64,000 nt of DNA, taken from positions 62,001 through 126,000 of the forward strand of contig NZ_JAMXLR010000073.1 in the NCBI RefSeq assembly GCF_024054565.1, in the 5' to 3' direction. The stretch's first letter is position 1. Each line of letters begins with the position of its first letter. This DNA is from Aeoliella straminimaris (GTDB taxonomy: Bacteria > Planctomycetota > Planctomycetia > Pirellulales > Lacipirellulaceae). The position numbers and the translations under genes were made by a program. Below, one piece after another: positions 9,209 through 18,143 of this stretch. Under the pieces are notes generated by a model. That model worked only from the letters and a program-made list of their open reading frames with translations, was not told the DNA's origin and did not search any database.

Positions 9209-10003
9209 ATGATTCGTAAGCCGATTCCCCGCCTGCATCGTATCGTGCTGGGCATCGTGGGCTTTGTGATACTGCTGGCAGGCTACTCGTGGGTATCGCA
9301 TCGGGCGCACGTCGAGAATCCTCGCAACAAGACGCTGCCCAACTTCTCGCAGTTTCAGGAAGGGTGGCACCGCATCGCCACCGGCGAAGGGGGCATCGAG
9401 TTTTGGGCCGATGTCACCGCGTCGGCGAGTCGCCTGGCGATTGGCGTAGGTGCGGGCGTGTTGCTGGCCTTCATCATCGGCTTGGCCATGGGCTGCTTTC
9501 CGGTCATCGAGTCGTTGCTGATGCCACCCCTCGCGTTCTTTGCCAAGATACCGCCAACGGCCATGTTGGCTGTGTACTTTGTGTTCTTTGGCGTGACCGG
9601 GATCAAGATCTTCATCGCGCTGATTGCGTTTGGTATCTTCCCCACGCTTGCCCAGGCGATTACGCAAGCGGCTCAGAAAGACGTGGATGAACACACCTTG
9701 TACAAGTCGTACACGTTGGGAGCTTCCAACTTCGAAGTGGTGTGGGAGGTGGTGCTCAAGCAGATCCTGCCCCGCATCATCGAAAACGCCCGTTTGCAGA
9801 TTGGTCCCGCCATGGTGTTTCTGATCGCGGCCGAGTTCGCCCTGGCCGACCAGGGCTTTGGCTACACGCTACGCATGCAGTCGCGACTGCAGAACATGAA
9901 CATCGTGTACACCTACCTGGTAGTGCTAGGTGTCTTTGGACTGGTCATCGACTGGCTGCTGATCCTGCTGCGCCGCCTGATGTGCCCCTGGTTCGGCGAT
10001 TGA
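9209..10003 (+). CDS. ABC transporter permease, NitT/TauT (SsuC-like) type
   Basis: Inner-membrane protein of 264 residues with five to six membrane helices. It carries the cytoplasmic EAA-type loop SYTLGASNFEVVWEVVLKQI (about 170-190), which in this family docks the ATP-binding subunit. A weak Shine-Dalgarno (AGGA) precedes ATG 9209. The gene is set apart from the lipoprotein by a terminator. No ABC ATPase (Walker A plus LSGGQ) is encoded anywhere in the window and the next gene is on the other strand. Either the ATPase is encoded elsewhere, or the permease is energised or used in a different way. Permease identity is secure; substrate is not. Confidence 0.85.
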   Translation: MIRKPIPRLHRIVLGIVGFVILLAGYSWVSHRAHVENPRNKTLPNFSQFQEGWHRIATGEGGIEFWADVTASASRLAIGVGAGVLLAFIIGLAMGCFPVIESLLMPPLAFFAKIPPTAMLAVYFVFFGVTGIKIFIALIAFGIFPTLAQAITQAAQKDVDEHTLYKSYTLGASNFEVVWEVVLKQILPRIIENARLQIGPAMVFLIAAEFALADQGFGYTLRMQSRLQNMNIVYTYLVVLGVFGLVIDWLLILLRRLMCPWFGD

Positions 10004-10025
10004 ACAGAGCGGCCATCGCGGGCGA

Positions 10026-12515
10026 TCACTCCTCATCCAGCCATGGAAAATACGACACTCGGAGCTTCGTAGCGCCGAACGGTACCAGGCGGACGCGCTC
10101 GGTCGGTTGTGCCGACTGCACGGGGCTGGCCGGCGGCTCCTGGGCATCCGAGGAGCCGGACAAGTTGGTAACGCCAACGTAGTAACCGTGGTACTTGTCG
10201 AGGCCATCGGCCAGTTCGCCGACGCGGAACAACAGCCCTGCGTTTCCGCCCGGCTCGACCTTCAGCGTGGTTTCCAGCGCGAATTGCTGGCCGACCTGCG
10301 TATCGCGCAGAACGGCTTTGGCGCCACGGTGCTTGCCAACGGTCATTTGGCCGTCGACTGGGGCCCAACGCCCGCCATACGACTTCCATTTAGACAGGTC
10401 GCCGGCAAAATCGTCCAGCACGCGACCATTGAGTTTGAAGTCGTCGAACTGGGTCGCCGCTTCGTAGGTACGCAAGCCGACCATTCCCTGCTGGGCTCGG
10501 CCATCGCGGCCCTCGAGCACCGAGCGGCGTGAGTCGTTCAGGTAGACGCGATACTCGCCGCCGTTCATCTTAATCCGCAGACGGTAGGGCTGTTCGCCCT
10601 CGATTTCCACGGCAGCTTCCGCCATGGGGTGCCATGCACCGTTGGCGTAACCGATTTCCACCTTGGCCATTCGCGGACCCAGTTGCCACTCGGGTAATTT
10701 GCGGGCGGTGGCGGTCAGCACGACCGGCGCGGACTCCAGTGCCCACGGCACATCGCCCACGGTTTGAGTTGCGACTTCGATCGAACGTTCGGGATGACTC
10801 GGATCGATCTCGAGGGCATAGTTCCATGGCGATCCCGGGGTGATGGTGTACTCGTCGAAGGGACCATCGTAGTCGGCGTTTTTGTGCCACTGCTCATTGA
10901 TCTCCAGGCCATACGTCAGGGGCCCACGCTCGATGCCCAGCGAGTTGTTCGCCCAGCGACTGGTTCGAACGGTCATGGGAAACGTCAGCTCGACGGTGTC
11001 GCCGGTCTTCCAGGTGCGCTTTACTCGGTGGAACACCCCCGACTTCGGGGCCGGTTGCTCTTCGCCGTTGATCCGTAGTTGAGGCTCATCGCACCACACC
11101 GGGATACGGAGCAGCAGCGGAAACTCGCTGGCTTGAGAGACATCCACGGCCAGGCGAATCACTTCGTCGAATGGGTACTCGGTTGTCTCGCGGATTGTGA
11201 CGGACGTTCCCCCAGCGATGGTGGTGTGCACCTTGCAGGGGCCATACGCCACGGCCGCCAGGCCGCCATCGCTGGTGGCCGCCCACATGTTCTCGACGAA
11301 CTTCGGCCACCCCATGTGCCAGTTGTAGCAGCAGCAAGGGAAGCCGCTGTACGGACCCGGCACGATGCTGTTGTGATAGTCCTGCTCGAACCCGTGTGGT
11401 GTGTAGACGCAGTTCACCTGGTTGAGTAGTTGGTAGTAGGTCATGCCGGTCATTTGGCTGGTGGTGTGCGCCGGCAGGGAGTTGTAGGCCACTTTTTCCA
11501 TCGAATCGCCAATCGTGGCGGTGCCAAGAACGCGAATCGCTACGCCATCGGAGACGATCCGCTCGACGTCGGCACACAACTCCACGCCATCGGTGCTGCG
11601 GAGGCCGGAGAGCATTTCGGTACCGCTAATCTGGCCGTCGATGCGACCGTACTGTCGCCGCAGATGCTCCAGCCCCTGGGCGTGGGCCGCCTTGTCGGCT
11701 GATTGGTGGGTAAGTTGCCACACGACCGGCGGGAACTTCATCGCCTGGCTGACGTTCACGATGTGATGAGGATGAAACTCCTCGAACGTGCCATAGAACT
11801 GGTTCTTCGCGTAGATGTCCGACCATGGATAGGCTTGCCGGCGGAGCAGCTCGGCAAGCTCGAGCAGCCACTCGTCGCCCGTTTGGTTGTACACCCACAG
11901 TACGATCTCGATATTATCGGCCGCACGGGCTTTGCCCCAATCGCGCAGCGGCCTACCAGGAAGCTCCGCGAGCTGGTAGCGAAAGTAACGCGTAAGAAAC
12001 GGTAGCACCCGCGAATCGCCCGTGGCTTCGTAGTAGTCGCGGAGGTAATAGAGCACGATCATCCGCGGCCACCAGTCGTCGTTGCTGGTGGGACCAAACG
12101 AGCCGTCTTCCTGCTGGCTGACGAAGACCCACTCAATCCACTTCTGCGCCCGCTGCTGAAGCTGCTTGTCGTCCAGCGTGTAGGCCAGGGCGACGATTCC
12201 CTTCACGTAGTAGGGGGCTTTCTCCCAACCATCGCCCTGGCCGCCCAGCCAACCGGAGTTGGCGGCCGCGGCATCGTACAGCTGTTCGGCCGCGCCGGTC
12301 AGGCCCTGCTTTTGCAGCGTCAACTGGCGTGCGAGCCAACCGTCCGGTTGCACGCTACCGATGGGCAATCGCAGCAGCGGAGTTCTCTCCAAAGGAGCGC
12401 GGTTTTCGACCACCGAGCGATGAGCGGCGACAGTTGGAGAATTCTCTGCGGCGTGGGAGGTCAGGCCGCAAGCGACTACTAGCAGGCAAGCAAAGGGGCA
12501 AAAATTGGTATTCAT
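10026..12515 (-). CDS. GH127-family beta-L-arabinofuranosidase-like enzyme
   Basis: Secreted protein of 829 residues with a signal peptide ending near SHAAE. ATG at 12515 has GGAGG very close by. The family cleaves beta-L-arabinofuranosides using a zinc-bound Cys nucleophile. The matching residues are visible: VELC (E312, C314) and FPCCCYNW (C394-C396). The last 180 residues, after LEGRDGRAQQG, resemble a DUF1080/LamG-like jelly-roll add-on that may bind carbohydrate. It is convergent with the permease gene and divergent from a GH29 gene, suggesting a polysaccharide-use locus. Exact specificity within GH127 and its relatives cannot be fixed by eye. Confidence 0.82.
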   Translation of the reverse strand: MNTNFCPFACLLVVACGLTSHAAENSPTVAAHRSVVENRAPLERTPLLRLPIGSVQPDGWLARQLTLQKQGLTGAAEQLYDAAAANSGWLGGQGDGWEKAPYYVKGIVALAYTLDDKQLQQRAQKWIEWVFVSQQEDGSFGPTSNDDWWPRMIVLYYLRDYYEATGDSRVLPFLTRYFRYQLAELPGRPLRDWGKARAADNIEIVLWVYNQTGDEWLLELAELLRRQAYPWSDIYAKNQFYGTFEEFHPHHIVNVSQAMKFPPVVWQLTHQSADKAAHAQGLEHLRRQYGRIDGQISGTEMLSGLRSTDGVELCADVERIVSDGVAIRVLGTATIGDSMEKVAYNSLPAHTTSQMTGMTYYQLLNQVNCVYTPHGFEQDYHNSIVPGPYSGFPCCCYNWHMGWPKFVENMWAATSDGGLAAVAYGPCKVHTTIAGGTSVTIRETTEYPFDEVIRLAVDVSQASEFPLLLRIPVWCDEPQLRINGEEQPAPKSGVFHRVKRTWKTGDTVELTFPMTVRTSRWANNSLGIERGPLTYGLEINEQWHKNADYDGPFDEYTITPGSPWNYALEIDPSHPERSIEVATQTVGDVPWALESAPVVLTATARKLPEWQLGPRMAKVEIGYANGAWHPMAEAAVEIEGEQPYRLRIKMNGGEYRVYLNDSRRSVLEGRDGRAQQGMVGLRTYEAATQFDDFKLNGRVLDDFAGDLSKWKSYGGRWAPVDGQMTVGKHRGAKAVLRDTQVGQQFALETTLKVEPGGNAGLLFRVGELADGLDKYHGYYVGVTNLSGSSDAQEPPASPVQSAQPTERVRLVPFGATKLRVSYFPWLDEE

Positions 12516-12611
12516 GCCCTCCAGTATTGGAAGCGAAACTGCCGCCTTCAAGTGCCAAATGCCATCGCGCAGAGTTTGCCCGCTTCGCATACCCATCTGG
12601 GAGTCTAGCTA

Positions 12612-12620
12612 TGTTAGAAT
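12612..12620 (+). promoter_or_regulatory. Possible extended -10 promoter for the GH29 gene
   Basis: TGTTAGAAT matches TGN-TATAAT at all but one position and lies about 88 bases before ATG 12708, in the gap between two divergent genes. No convincing -35 is seen. Confidence 0.35.
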
Positions 12621-12707
12621 GCGACCGACATGTGACCAGAGCTTGCCGGGGGATCAATCCCGCAAGCGACAGGCGGAAGTACCCTTTTTTCGAACTGGCA
12701 CCCCACC

Positions 12708-14222
12708 ATGATGAATTACCTGCGACAGACAATTGTGTTGGCAGCCGCGCTTTTCCTGACATGCTTGTCCTGCAAGTCAACGTTGGCAGCGGAGCCTGCG
12801 GGAGCTCCCGAGCCTTACGGCCCAACGCCCAGCGAGCGGCAACTGAAGTGGCATGACATGGAGTTCTACGGCTTCCTTCATTTCACGACCAACACATTTA
12901 CCGACAAAGAGTGGGGCTACGGCGACGAAAGTCCCGACGTGTTCAACCCCACCGACTTCGACGCCGAGCAGATCGTCGGCGTGGCGAAGTCAGCCGGCAT
13001 GAAGGGGCTGATCCTCACCTGCAAACATCACGATGGTTTCTGTCTCTGGCCGAGCAAGTACACCGAGCACTCGGTGCGAAACAGCACCTGGCAGGATGGT
13101 CAAGGCGACGTGGTGCGAGCGATTTCCGATGCCTGCAAGGCGCAAGGCATCGCCTTCGGCGTCTACTTGTCGCCCTGGGACCGTAACCACGCCGCGTATG
13201 GCAAGCCCGAGTACGTGGAGTACTATCGCAATCAATTGGAGGAACTGCTGACCGAGTACGGTCCCGTGTTCGAGTTCTGGCTCGATGGTGCCAACGGGGG
13301 CGACGGGTACTACGGCGGGGCGCGAGAGACTCGCAAGATCGACCGCTCCACCTACTACGACTGGGACAACACCATCGACATCGTGCGCCGCTTGCAGCCC
13401 GAGGCGATGATCTTCTCCGACGCTGGTCCCGATGTACGCTGGATTGGCAACGAACGCGGCATCGCTGGCGACCCCTGCTGGGCGACTTATACACCGCATG
13501 CCAACGAAGGCGAGAAGAAACCGGCGCCCGGCACGACGAAGTCTCGCGAAGGAACCACGGGCCATGCCGACGGCGAACTCTGGTTACCAGGCGAGGCCGA
13601 TGTGTCGATTCGCCCTGGCTGGTTCTACCATGCTTCGCAGGACGACCAGGTTCGCTCGCCCGACAACTTGATGGATCTCTACTTTGTGTCGGTCGGACGC
13701 GGCGCTTCGCTGCTGTTGAACCTGCCACCCGATCGCCGCGGTCAGATTCATGAAAACGATCAGGCGTCGCTGACCGAGTTTCGCAAGCGACTCGATGCAC
13801 TGTTTGACACGAACCTGGCGGAGCAGGGCACCCTCACCGCCTCGAACACCCGGGGCGAGAGCCAAGACTTTGCTGCACAGAACCTGGTGGACGGCAACCG
13901 GGATACCTATTGGGCGACCGACGACAACGCGAGCGAGGCGAGCTTCACGGTCGAGTTTCCCTCGGCGGTGCGTTTGAATGTGGTCGATTTGCGGGAATAC
14001 CTGCCGCTGGGGCAGCGCGTACGATCGTGGGCCATCGATCGTTGGGACGACGGGTCCTGGCAGGAATTCGCCAAAGGCGAGTCGATTGGCAGCCGGCGAC
14101 TATGGCGGGGTGACGACATCGAAACCACGAAGGTCCGCGTCCGTCTCAGCGGACCCATTTGTCCGGCCATCAGCGAATTCGGTCTGTACCGCGAAGCAAA
14201 AAACGACGCCGGTTCCGAATAG
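12708..14222 (+). CDS. GH29 alpha-L-fucosidase with C-terminal discoidin-like domain
   Basis: Secreted enzyme of 504 residues; ATG 12708 is followed at once by a second ATG. A signal peptide ends near TLAAE and may include a Cys. The GH29 barrel is recognised from FYGFLHFTTNTFT, LTCKHHDGFCLWPSKYT and EFWLDGANG, in which D193 is the expected nucleophile. Residues about 375-500 (NLVDGNRDTYWATDDN onward) form an F5/8 type C (discoidin) carbohydrate-binding module. It probably removes alpha-linked fucose from algal or host-type glycans. It is divergent from GH127 and convergent, three bases apart, with a PfkB kinase. Confidence 0.9.
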   Translation: MMNYLRQTIVLAAALFLTCLSCKSTLAAEPAGAPEPYGPTPSERQLKWHDMEFYGFLHFTTNTFTDKEWGYGDESPDVFNPTDFDAEQIVGVAKSAGMKGLILTCKHHDGFCLWPSKYTEHSVRNSTWQDGQGDVVRAISDACKAQGIAFGVYLSPWDRNHAAYGKPEYVEYYRNQLEELLTEYGPVFEFWLDGANGGDGYYGGARETRKIDRSTYYDWDNTIDIVRRLQPEAMIFSDAGPDVRWIGNERGIAGDPCWATYTPHANEGEKKPAPGTTKSREGTTGHADGELWLPGEADVSIRPGWFYHASQDDQVRSPDNLMDLYFVSVGRGASLLLNLPPDRRGQIHENDQASLTEFRKRLDALFDTNLAEQGTLTASNTRGESQDFAAQNLVDGNRDTYWATDDNASEASFTVEFPSAVRLNVVDLREYLPLGQRVRSWAIDRWDDGSWQEFAKGESIGSRRLWRGDDIETTKVRVRLSGPICPAISEFGLYREAKNDAGSE

Positions 14223-14225
14223 CCG

Positions 14226-15182
14226 TTACGCGTTCAGCCCGGCTAGTGCCGCAGTAGAAGCGAAGTCGCCCACCGCGGTCGTGGCGCCCAACGCCGTGAC
14301 GCACCGCGCGCCGCAGGCGGCGGCCAGCCGACCTGCCTCGGCAAGTGGCATCTCACGCAGCAGACCGCACAGTAGCCCACCGATGAACGAGTCGCCCGCA
14401 CCGGTGGTGTCGACCACAGGCCCGGGCGGTGGGACCGGCGGTACTTCGATCAAGCGTCCATCGGCGTCGCTGACCAGTGCTCCCTGCGCGCCGAGTTTCA
14501 CACCGACAACACCGGGCGCGCCGGCCGAACGAAACTTCGCAATCATCTCCGCCGGGTCGGAGAGTCCGGTTTGGTGGCTCGCTTCCTTATAGCTGGGGAC
14601 GTACACGTCCACTTGGGGCAGGACGGGCGACAGTTCGTCGAAAGTGCCTCCGGTCCCCGCGGCATCGAGAGCCGTCATGCACCCCACGGCGCGAATGGCG
14701 GCCAGCACTTCGGGCAGGTCGTCGTGCAGATTGGGCAGCAGCGAGAAGTAGCCCAGCAGCATAAAGCGACTTTGCGCGAAGTAGTCCAACTGCGACAGGA
14801 ACACCTGCTTGTCGAGCAACTTCGGCGCACCCACGGCATGCAGGAAGCTCCGCTCGCCGGCCGGGTCAATCAACACGGCCGTGGTGCTGGTGGGAGCACT
14901 GGGGTGAGCCATCAGGTGGCTGGTGTCGATGCCCTCGGCCTGGTATCGCGCTTGAATGACATCGGCCCACTCATCGTTGCCACGGTAAGTAAACGCCGCG
15001 GTACGCATTCCCAAACGCGCAAGCGTGATGCCGGCGTTCGACACGATGCCACCGGTCGTCAGCCGTAGCGGCTCGGTGCGGACTAACTGTCCGCCACCGA
15101 TCGGAACGTCGAGCGCCACGGGCCGCACCAACACGTCGACCACGCACGAACCACAGGCGATAACGTCTAGTGTTTTTTCCAT
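14226..15182 (-). CDS. PfkB-family carbohydrate kinase
   Basis: Protein of 318 residues; GGAGG lies seven bases before the ATG at 15182. PfkB signatures are present: GGIVSNAGITLARLG near the N-terminus and DTTGAGDSF near the C-terminus, with D264 as catalytic base. The family phosphorylates sugars or nucleosides in the cytoplasm (ribokinase, fructokinase, 2-keto-3-deoxygluconate kinase and so on). The neighbouring glycosidases suggest a sugar released from polysaccharide, but the substrate cannot be told from sequence. Confidence 0.88.
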   Translation of the reverse strand: MEKTLDVIACGSCVVDVLVRPVALDVPIGGGQLVRTEPLRLTTGGIVSNAGITLARLGMRTAAFTYRGNDEWADVIQARYQAEGIDTSHLMAHPSAPTSTTAVLIDPAGERSFLHAVGAPKLLDKQVFLSQLDYFAQSRFMLLGYFSLLPNLHDDLPEVLAAIRAVGCMTALDAAGTGGTFDELSPVLPQVDVYVPSYKEASHQTGLSDPAEMIAKFRSAGAPGVVGVKLGAQGALVSDADGRLIEVPPVPPPGPVVDTTGAGDSFIGGLLCGLLREMPLAEAGRLAAACGARCVTALGATTAVGDFASTAALAGLNA

Positions 15183-15502
15183 AAGACAACCTCCAGCGCG
15201 AGAAGTGCGGCGACGTCATGTAGTTGATGGTATCAATACATGCCTGTACGGATTGTAATAATGATGTTGGTTGGCAAGCGAATTGGTGTTTTTCTTCTGG
15301 CGGTACGGCGACCGCGGATTATAGTGAAACTTGGTGCGGTGCATGGCGCTCAACGAGCGCCGGCGTCCAGCCAGATTTTTCAGTAGGAGAACCGGACGGA
15401 ACTAATGAACCAAATCTCACGCGACTGACGACGGCGTGCGCCGCTCGTTCGGATGCATTGGTTCATCCTTCTTTCCGTTACTGATTCTTTACCGGTTCTA
15501 CC
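15183..15502. other. Intergenic region with a 9-bp inverted repeat
   Basis: No supportable gene is seen in these 320 bases. ATGAACCAA (15405-15413) is repeated inverted as TTGGTTCAT (15458-15466), 37-90 bases before the PEP-CTERM gene, a plausible operator or RNA hairpin. The short open frames here lack coding character. Confidence 0.35.
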
Positions 15503-16150
15503 ATGTTCCTACATCGCTTCGGCGGGTGGTGGCGTGCGTGTGCGTGGTTCATCACCTGTGCCACGTGCGTGTCGTCCACCTCGGCCGCTACTATAACATC
15601 TTCCGGCAACAGCATGCTGTCGGGTTGGGTTTACATCGATCGCAACAACGATGGCTTGCTGGCCTTTGATGACGAACCCGATCCCGAGTGGATTATTGCT
15701 GGCGCCGAAGTCCAACTGTTTGAACTTTCCTCGTCAGGCGAGTCGCTCGTGGCGATCACTCAGACCGACGAGCACGGACGTTACGTGTTCAGCAACTTGG
15801 CCGCGGGCGATTATTCCCTGCGCCAGGTGCAGCCCGTGGAGTTTGTGGACGGGCTCGATACGCTTGGCGCGCTGACCACCTTCCAGGGGCAGCCCGTCTC
15901 CCAAGGGGTCGACCCGGGCGTGGTGGCCGCTGATGCGTTCGAGGGTATTCGCATCACCGACAACGTGATGGGCAATTACTACAACTTTGGCGAGCGGGGT
16001 TTGCTTCCGGAGTACGTGTCAAAACGATACCTGTTTGGCACCGCACCGCCCATGCAACCGGCGCAGCGAGTTCCCGAACCGTCGGCCGTTGTAATGGCAC
16101 TGCTGGCGGGCTGGGGGGGATTGATAATTAGCCGGCGCCAGCAGCGCTGA
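15503..16150 (+). CDS. PEP-CTERM sorted protein with SdrD B-like domain
   Basis: Exported protein of 215 residues. The signal peptide ends near TSAATI. The middle (about 36-165) reads as one Cna/SdrD B-like beta-sandwich: SGWVYIDRNNDGLLAFDDEP, then a TDEHGRYVFSNLAAGDYSLRQ repeat core, typical of calcium-dependent surface modules. The C-terminus is a full PEP-CTERM tag: VPEPSAVVMALL, a hydrophobic helix, then SRRQQR. Such proteins are processed by exosortase, which is not in this window. Surface or extracellular-matrix role inferred. No Shine-Dalgarno is visible before ATG 15503. Confidence 0.85.
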   Translation: MFLHRFGGWWRACAWFITCATCVSSTSAATITSSGNSMLSGWVYIDRNNDGLLAFDDEPDPEWIIAGAEVQLFELSSSGESLVAITQTDEHGRYVFSNLAAGDYSLRQVQPVEFVDGLDTLGALTTFQGQPVSQGVDPGVVAADAFEGIRITDNVMGNYYNFGERGLLPEYVSKRYLFGTAPPMQPAQRVPEPSAVVMALLAGWGGLIISRRQQR

Positions 16151-16175
16151 ACAGGTCCGCCAGGCGGACGCATCG

Positions 16176-17450
16176 CTAGTACGTGAATTCCAGGCCTAGG
16201 TCGATGCCGTGGGCGACCAGTGTCGAGCCGCGCAAACCGGGAAACTCCGGTTCCGGACCACCTCCCGCTTGAACGGGCGGCAGGTTCCGTGGATCGACTT
16301 CCAACCCAGGCGGCAGGTGATGGGCGGCCATCACAACGTCGTCCCACACAATCACGTTGTAGCCAAAGTGTCCACTCACGCGCTGCGTCAACTGACAACC
16401 CAGGGCGAGTCGGAAGTTCGGGATCACCGCGGCCCGTGTATCGCTGTAGTGGCCGATGTTCGTCACCTCGGAGGTCAGCAGCCCGCCGGCTGCGGTAGAA
16501 GTGCCCACCGCCGGTACGGTGTTGGTCGTGGAACCGTTGACCGAGACGCTGCGATGATGGCCACCTACGGCCACGGCGGCCAGCCCCTCGAGCCAGACGT
16601 ACGATTGCGTGAGGCGTCCCTTCAGGCCGATCTCGCCGCCGTGGAATTCGTTGCGCGAGCGGAAGCCATCGCTCAGATCAATGGTCGTGCCCGGCACTAG
16701 TGGGGTGCTAGTTCCTGGTAGCACGGTCAGGTCCTCGGTAATCGCCAGTTGCGAGTTGTATTGGTAGTAGCGATAGCCGCCCACCAAGTCGAGATTCCAA
16801 CTGGGACCACAACAGGGATCGCAGCAGCGGCGCAGGCATCGTTGTAGCCCTAAGTAGGCACCGCGAAACTCATCCGACGCCGAGACACGAACATCTCCAT
16901 CGAGCTCACCATCCAAGTACACCAACTCGGTATCCTCGGTATCCAGCTCGGTATTGTAGAACGGCCGCGTGATGATCAGGGTGGGATCGGAACCCTGGGC
17001 GAAGCGATAGTCGTCGCTGCCGACGTCGAAGTACTCGCCGGTAATGGCCCACGTCTGGCAGGCATCCAGCCAATAACCGCCTTGCAGGCGGAATCCGCTC
17101 CGCCAACCATTGTTTACCTCGGCGTTGCCCGAGAGGATCTGTGTGGTGGGATCGCCCAGCACACCAGCGTTCGATACGGGCGTGCCCGCCGGGCTGGCGG
17201 TAACCAGCGGTGGCAGGTCGGTTCCGCTGAGTTGCCAAGACAAGTAGTCGGCGTTGAGCCACAGTCGGCCCTGTCCGGCCCAACCCGTCAGCGACGACTC
17301 GCCGATGATCGGTGCGCAGCAGTCTTCCTGGTCGCTGATGTAGACAAAATCTTGACTGCTTGCGCTGCAGGCAATGCTCAGAAACAGCACCGGCAACAAT
17401 CCCCCAAGGACGGTCCAGCCATGCTGGCCGCCTGCAAAATCCCCCCTCAT
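16176..17450 (-). CDS. BBP7-family outer-membrane beta-barrel protein
   Basis: Protein of 424 residues; ATG 17450 is preceded by GGAGGGGG, better than an in-frame GTG at 17462. A signal peptide ends near CSASSQD. It matches the planctomycete BBP7 pattern: an early RLWLNADYLSWQL segment, alternating hydrophobic beta strands, Cys-rich RCLRRCCDPCCGPSW at the centre, and a terminal aromatic strand GIDLGLEFTY. Family members are thought to be outer-membrane barrels of unknown cargo. This gene is one of the clearest hints to the taxonomic origin. The Cys cluster may form disulfides. Confidence 0.8.
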   Translation of the reverse strand: MRGDFAGGQHGWTVLGGLLPVLFLSIACSASSQDFVYISDQEDCCAPIIGESSLTGWAGQGRLWLNADYLSWQLSGTDLPPLVTASPAGTPVSNAGVLGDPTTQILSGNAEVNNGWRSGFRLQGGYWLDACQTWAITGEYFDVGSDDYRFAQGSDPTLIITRPFYNTELDTEDTELVYLDGELDGDVRVSASDEFRGAYLGLQRCLRRCCDPCCGPSWNLDLVGGYRYYQYNSQLAITEDLTVLPGTSTPLVPGTTIDLSDGFRSRNEFHGGEIGLKGRLTQSYVWLEGLAAVAVGGHHRSVSVNGSTTNTVPAVGTSTAAGGLLTSEVTNIGHYSDTRAAVIPNFRLALGCQLTQRVSGHFGYNVIVWDDVVMAAHHLPPGLEVDPRNLPPVQAGGGPEPEFPGLRGSTLVAHGIDLGLEFTY

Positions 17451-18143
17451 TTCCCCCTCCACGATTCAAAAGCAGTCGAGCAGTCAGCCTCCGTGTTCCG
17501 GCCGCCGCTTAACTCTATGGAATAGCCACGGTTAACTTAATCGTCACAACCGGCTCCGGCGAATGAGTCGCATTTCTTGAATCAAAAGAATGGATTCCGT
17601 CTAAGTTCGTCTGGAATGGTTTGCTTGTCATGCGGGCTATCAGCAAGTCGCCGTGACTCAACCGGAGGGCTCCTTAACAGCTATAGAGTTGGTGGAGAAT
17701 GCGCTACACCGTGCAAGCACAAGCGCAGGAAATAGACAGCGAGGTGCGGATTCTGGTATTGCCAAATCGAGGTTGGCTAAATTACTTTTGTCTCCAGTGA
17801 TTGCGCCATCGCTGTTTGTGCGGACAAGAGGTCCGACAACTTTTCTGCCGTATTTCGAGACGGATCTTAACGCGATCGACGGCTTCCCAAGCCACTCGAT
17901 CTGAATGCGATAGCGATTCGCGTTTTTTCGATAGCTCGTTGAGACCAAAGGGCATTTTGAAGTATAACGATCGTTCGTCCGATTCGGCTGGATGACACGC
18001 GGGCGGGCTTGGTAAATGTAACTACGCATGTGGGGCAAGTTTACCAAGAGGGGTAGGGAAGCCGAGACTTCTGCAAGGAAACGAGTCGGGCACACCAGTG
18101 GAGGCCATGGCGAGGGAACGCTCATGGCCTCCGCACCTTGAGG
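17451..18143. other. Long intergenic region without a convincing gene
   Basis: About 690 bases between two minus-strand genes. It is visibly less GC-rich than its surroundings. An 83-codon plus-strand frame (17653-17904) has no domain, no Shine-Dalgarno and no coding bias and is not accepted. A hairpin near the right end is listed separately. Confidence 0.5.
18100..18132 (-). terminator. Hairpin downstream of the acyltransferase gene
   Basis: GGAGGCCATG (18100-18109) pairs perfectly with CATGGCCTCC (18123-18132) around a 13-base loop, 11 bases after the acyltransferase stop. There is no U-tract, so it may be a Rho-assisted or RNA-stabilising hairpin rather than a classic terminator. Confidence 0.5.

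Noticed and set aside
15261-15386. Possible short peptide of about 41 residues
   Set aside because: Arg/Val-rich translation without a ribosome-binding site; more likely promoter DNA of the PEP-CTERM gene.
17653-17904. Possible 83-residue gene
   Set aside because: No Shine-Dalgarno, no recognisable fold and lower GC at third codon positions than true genes here.
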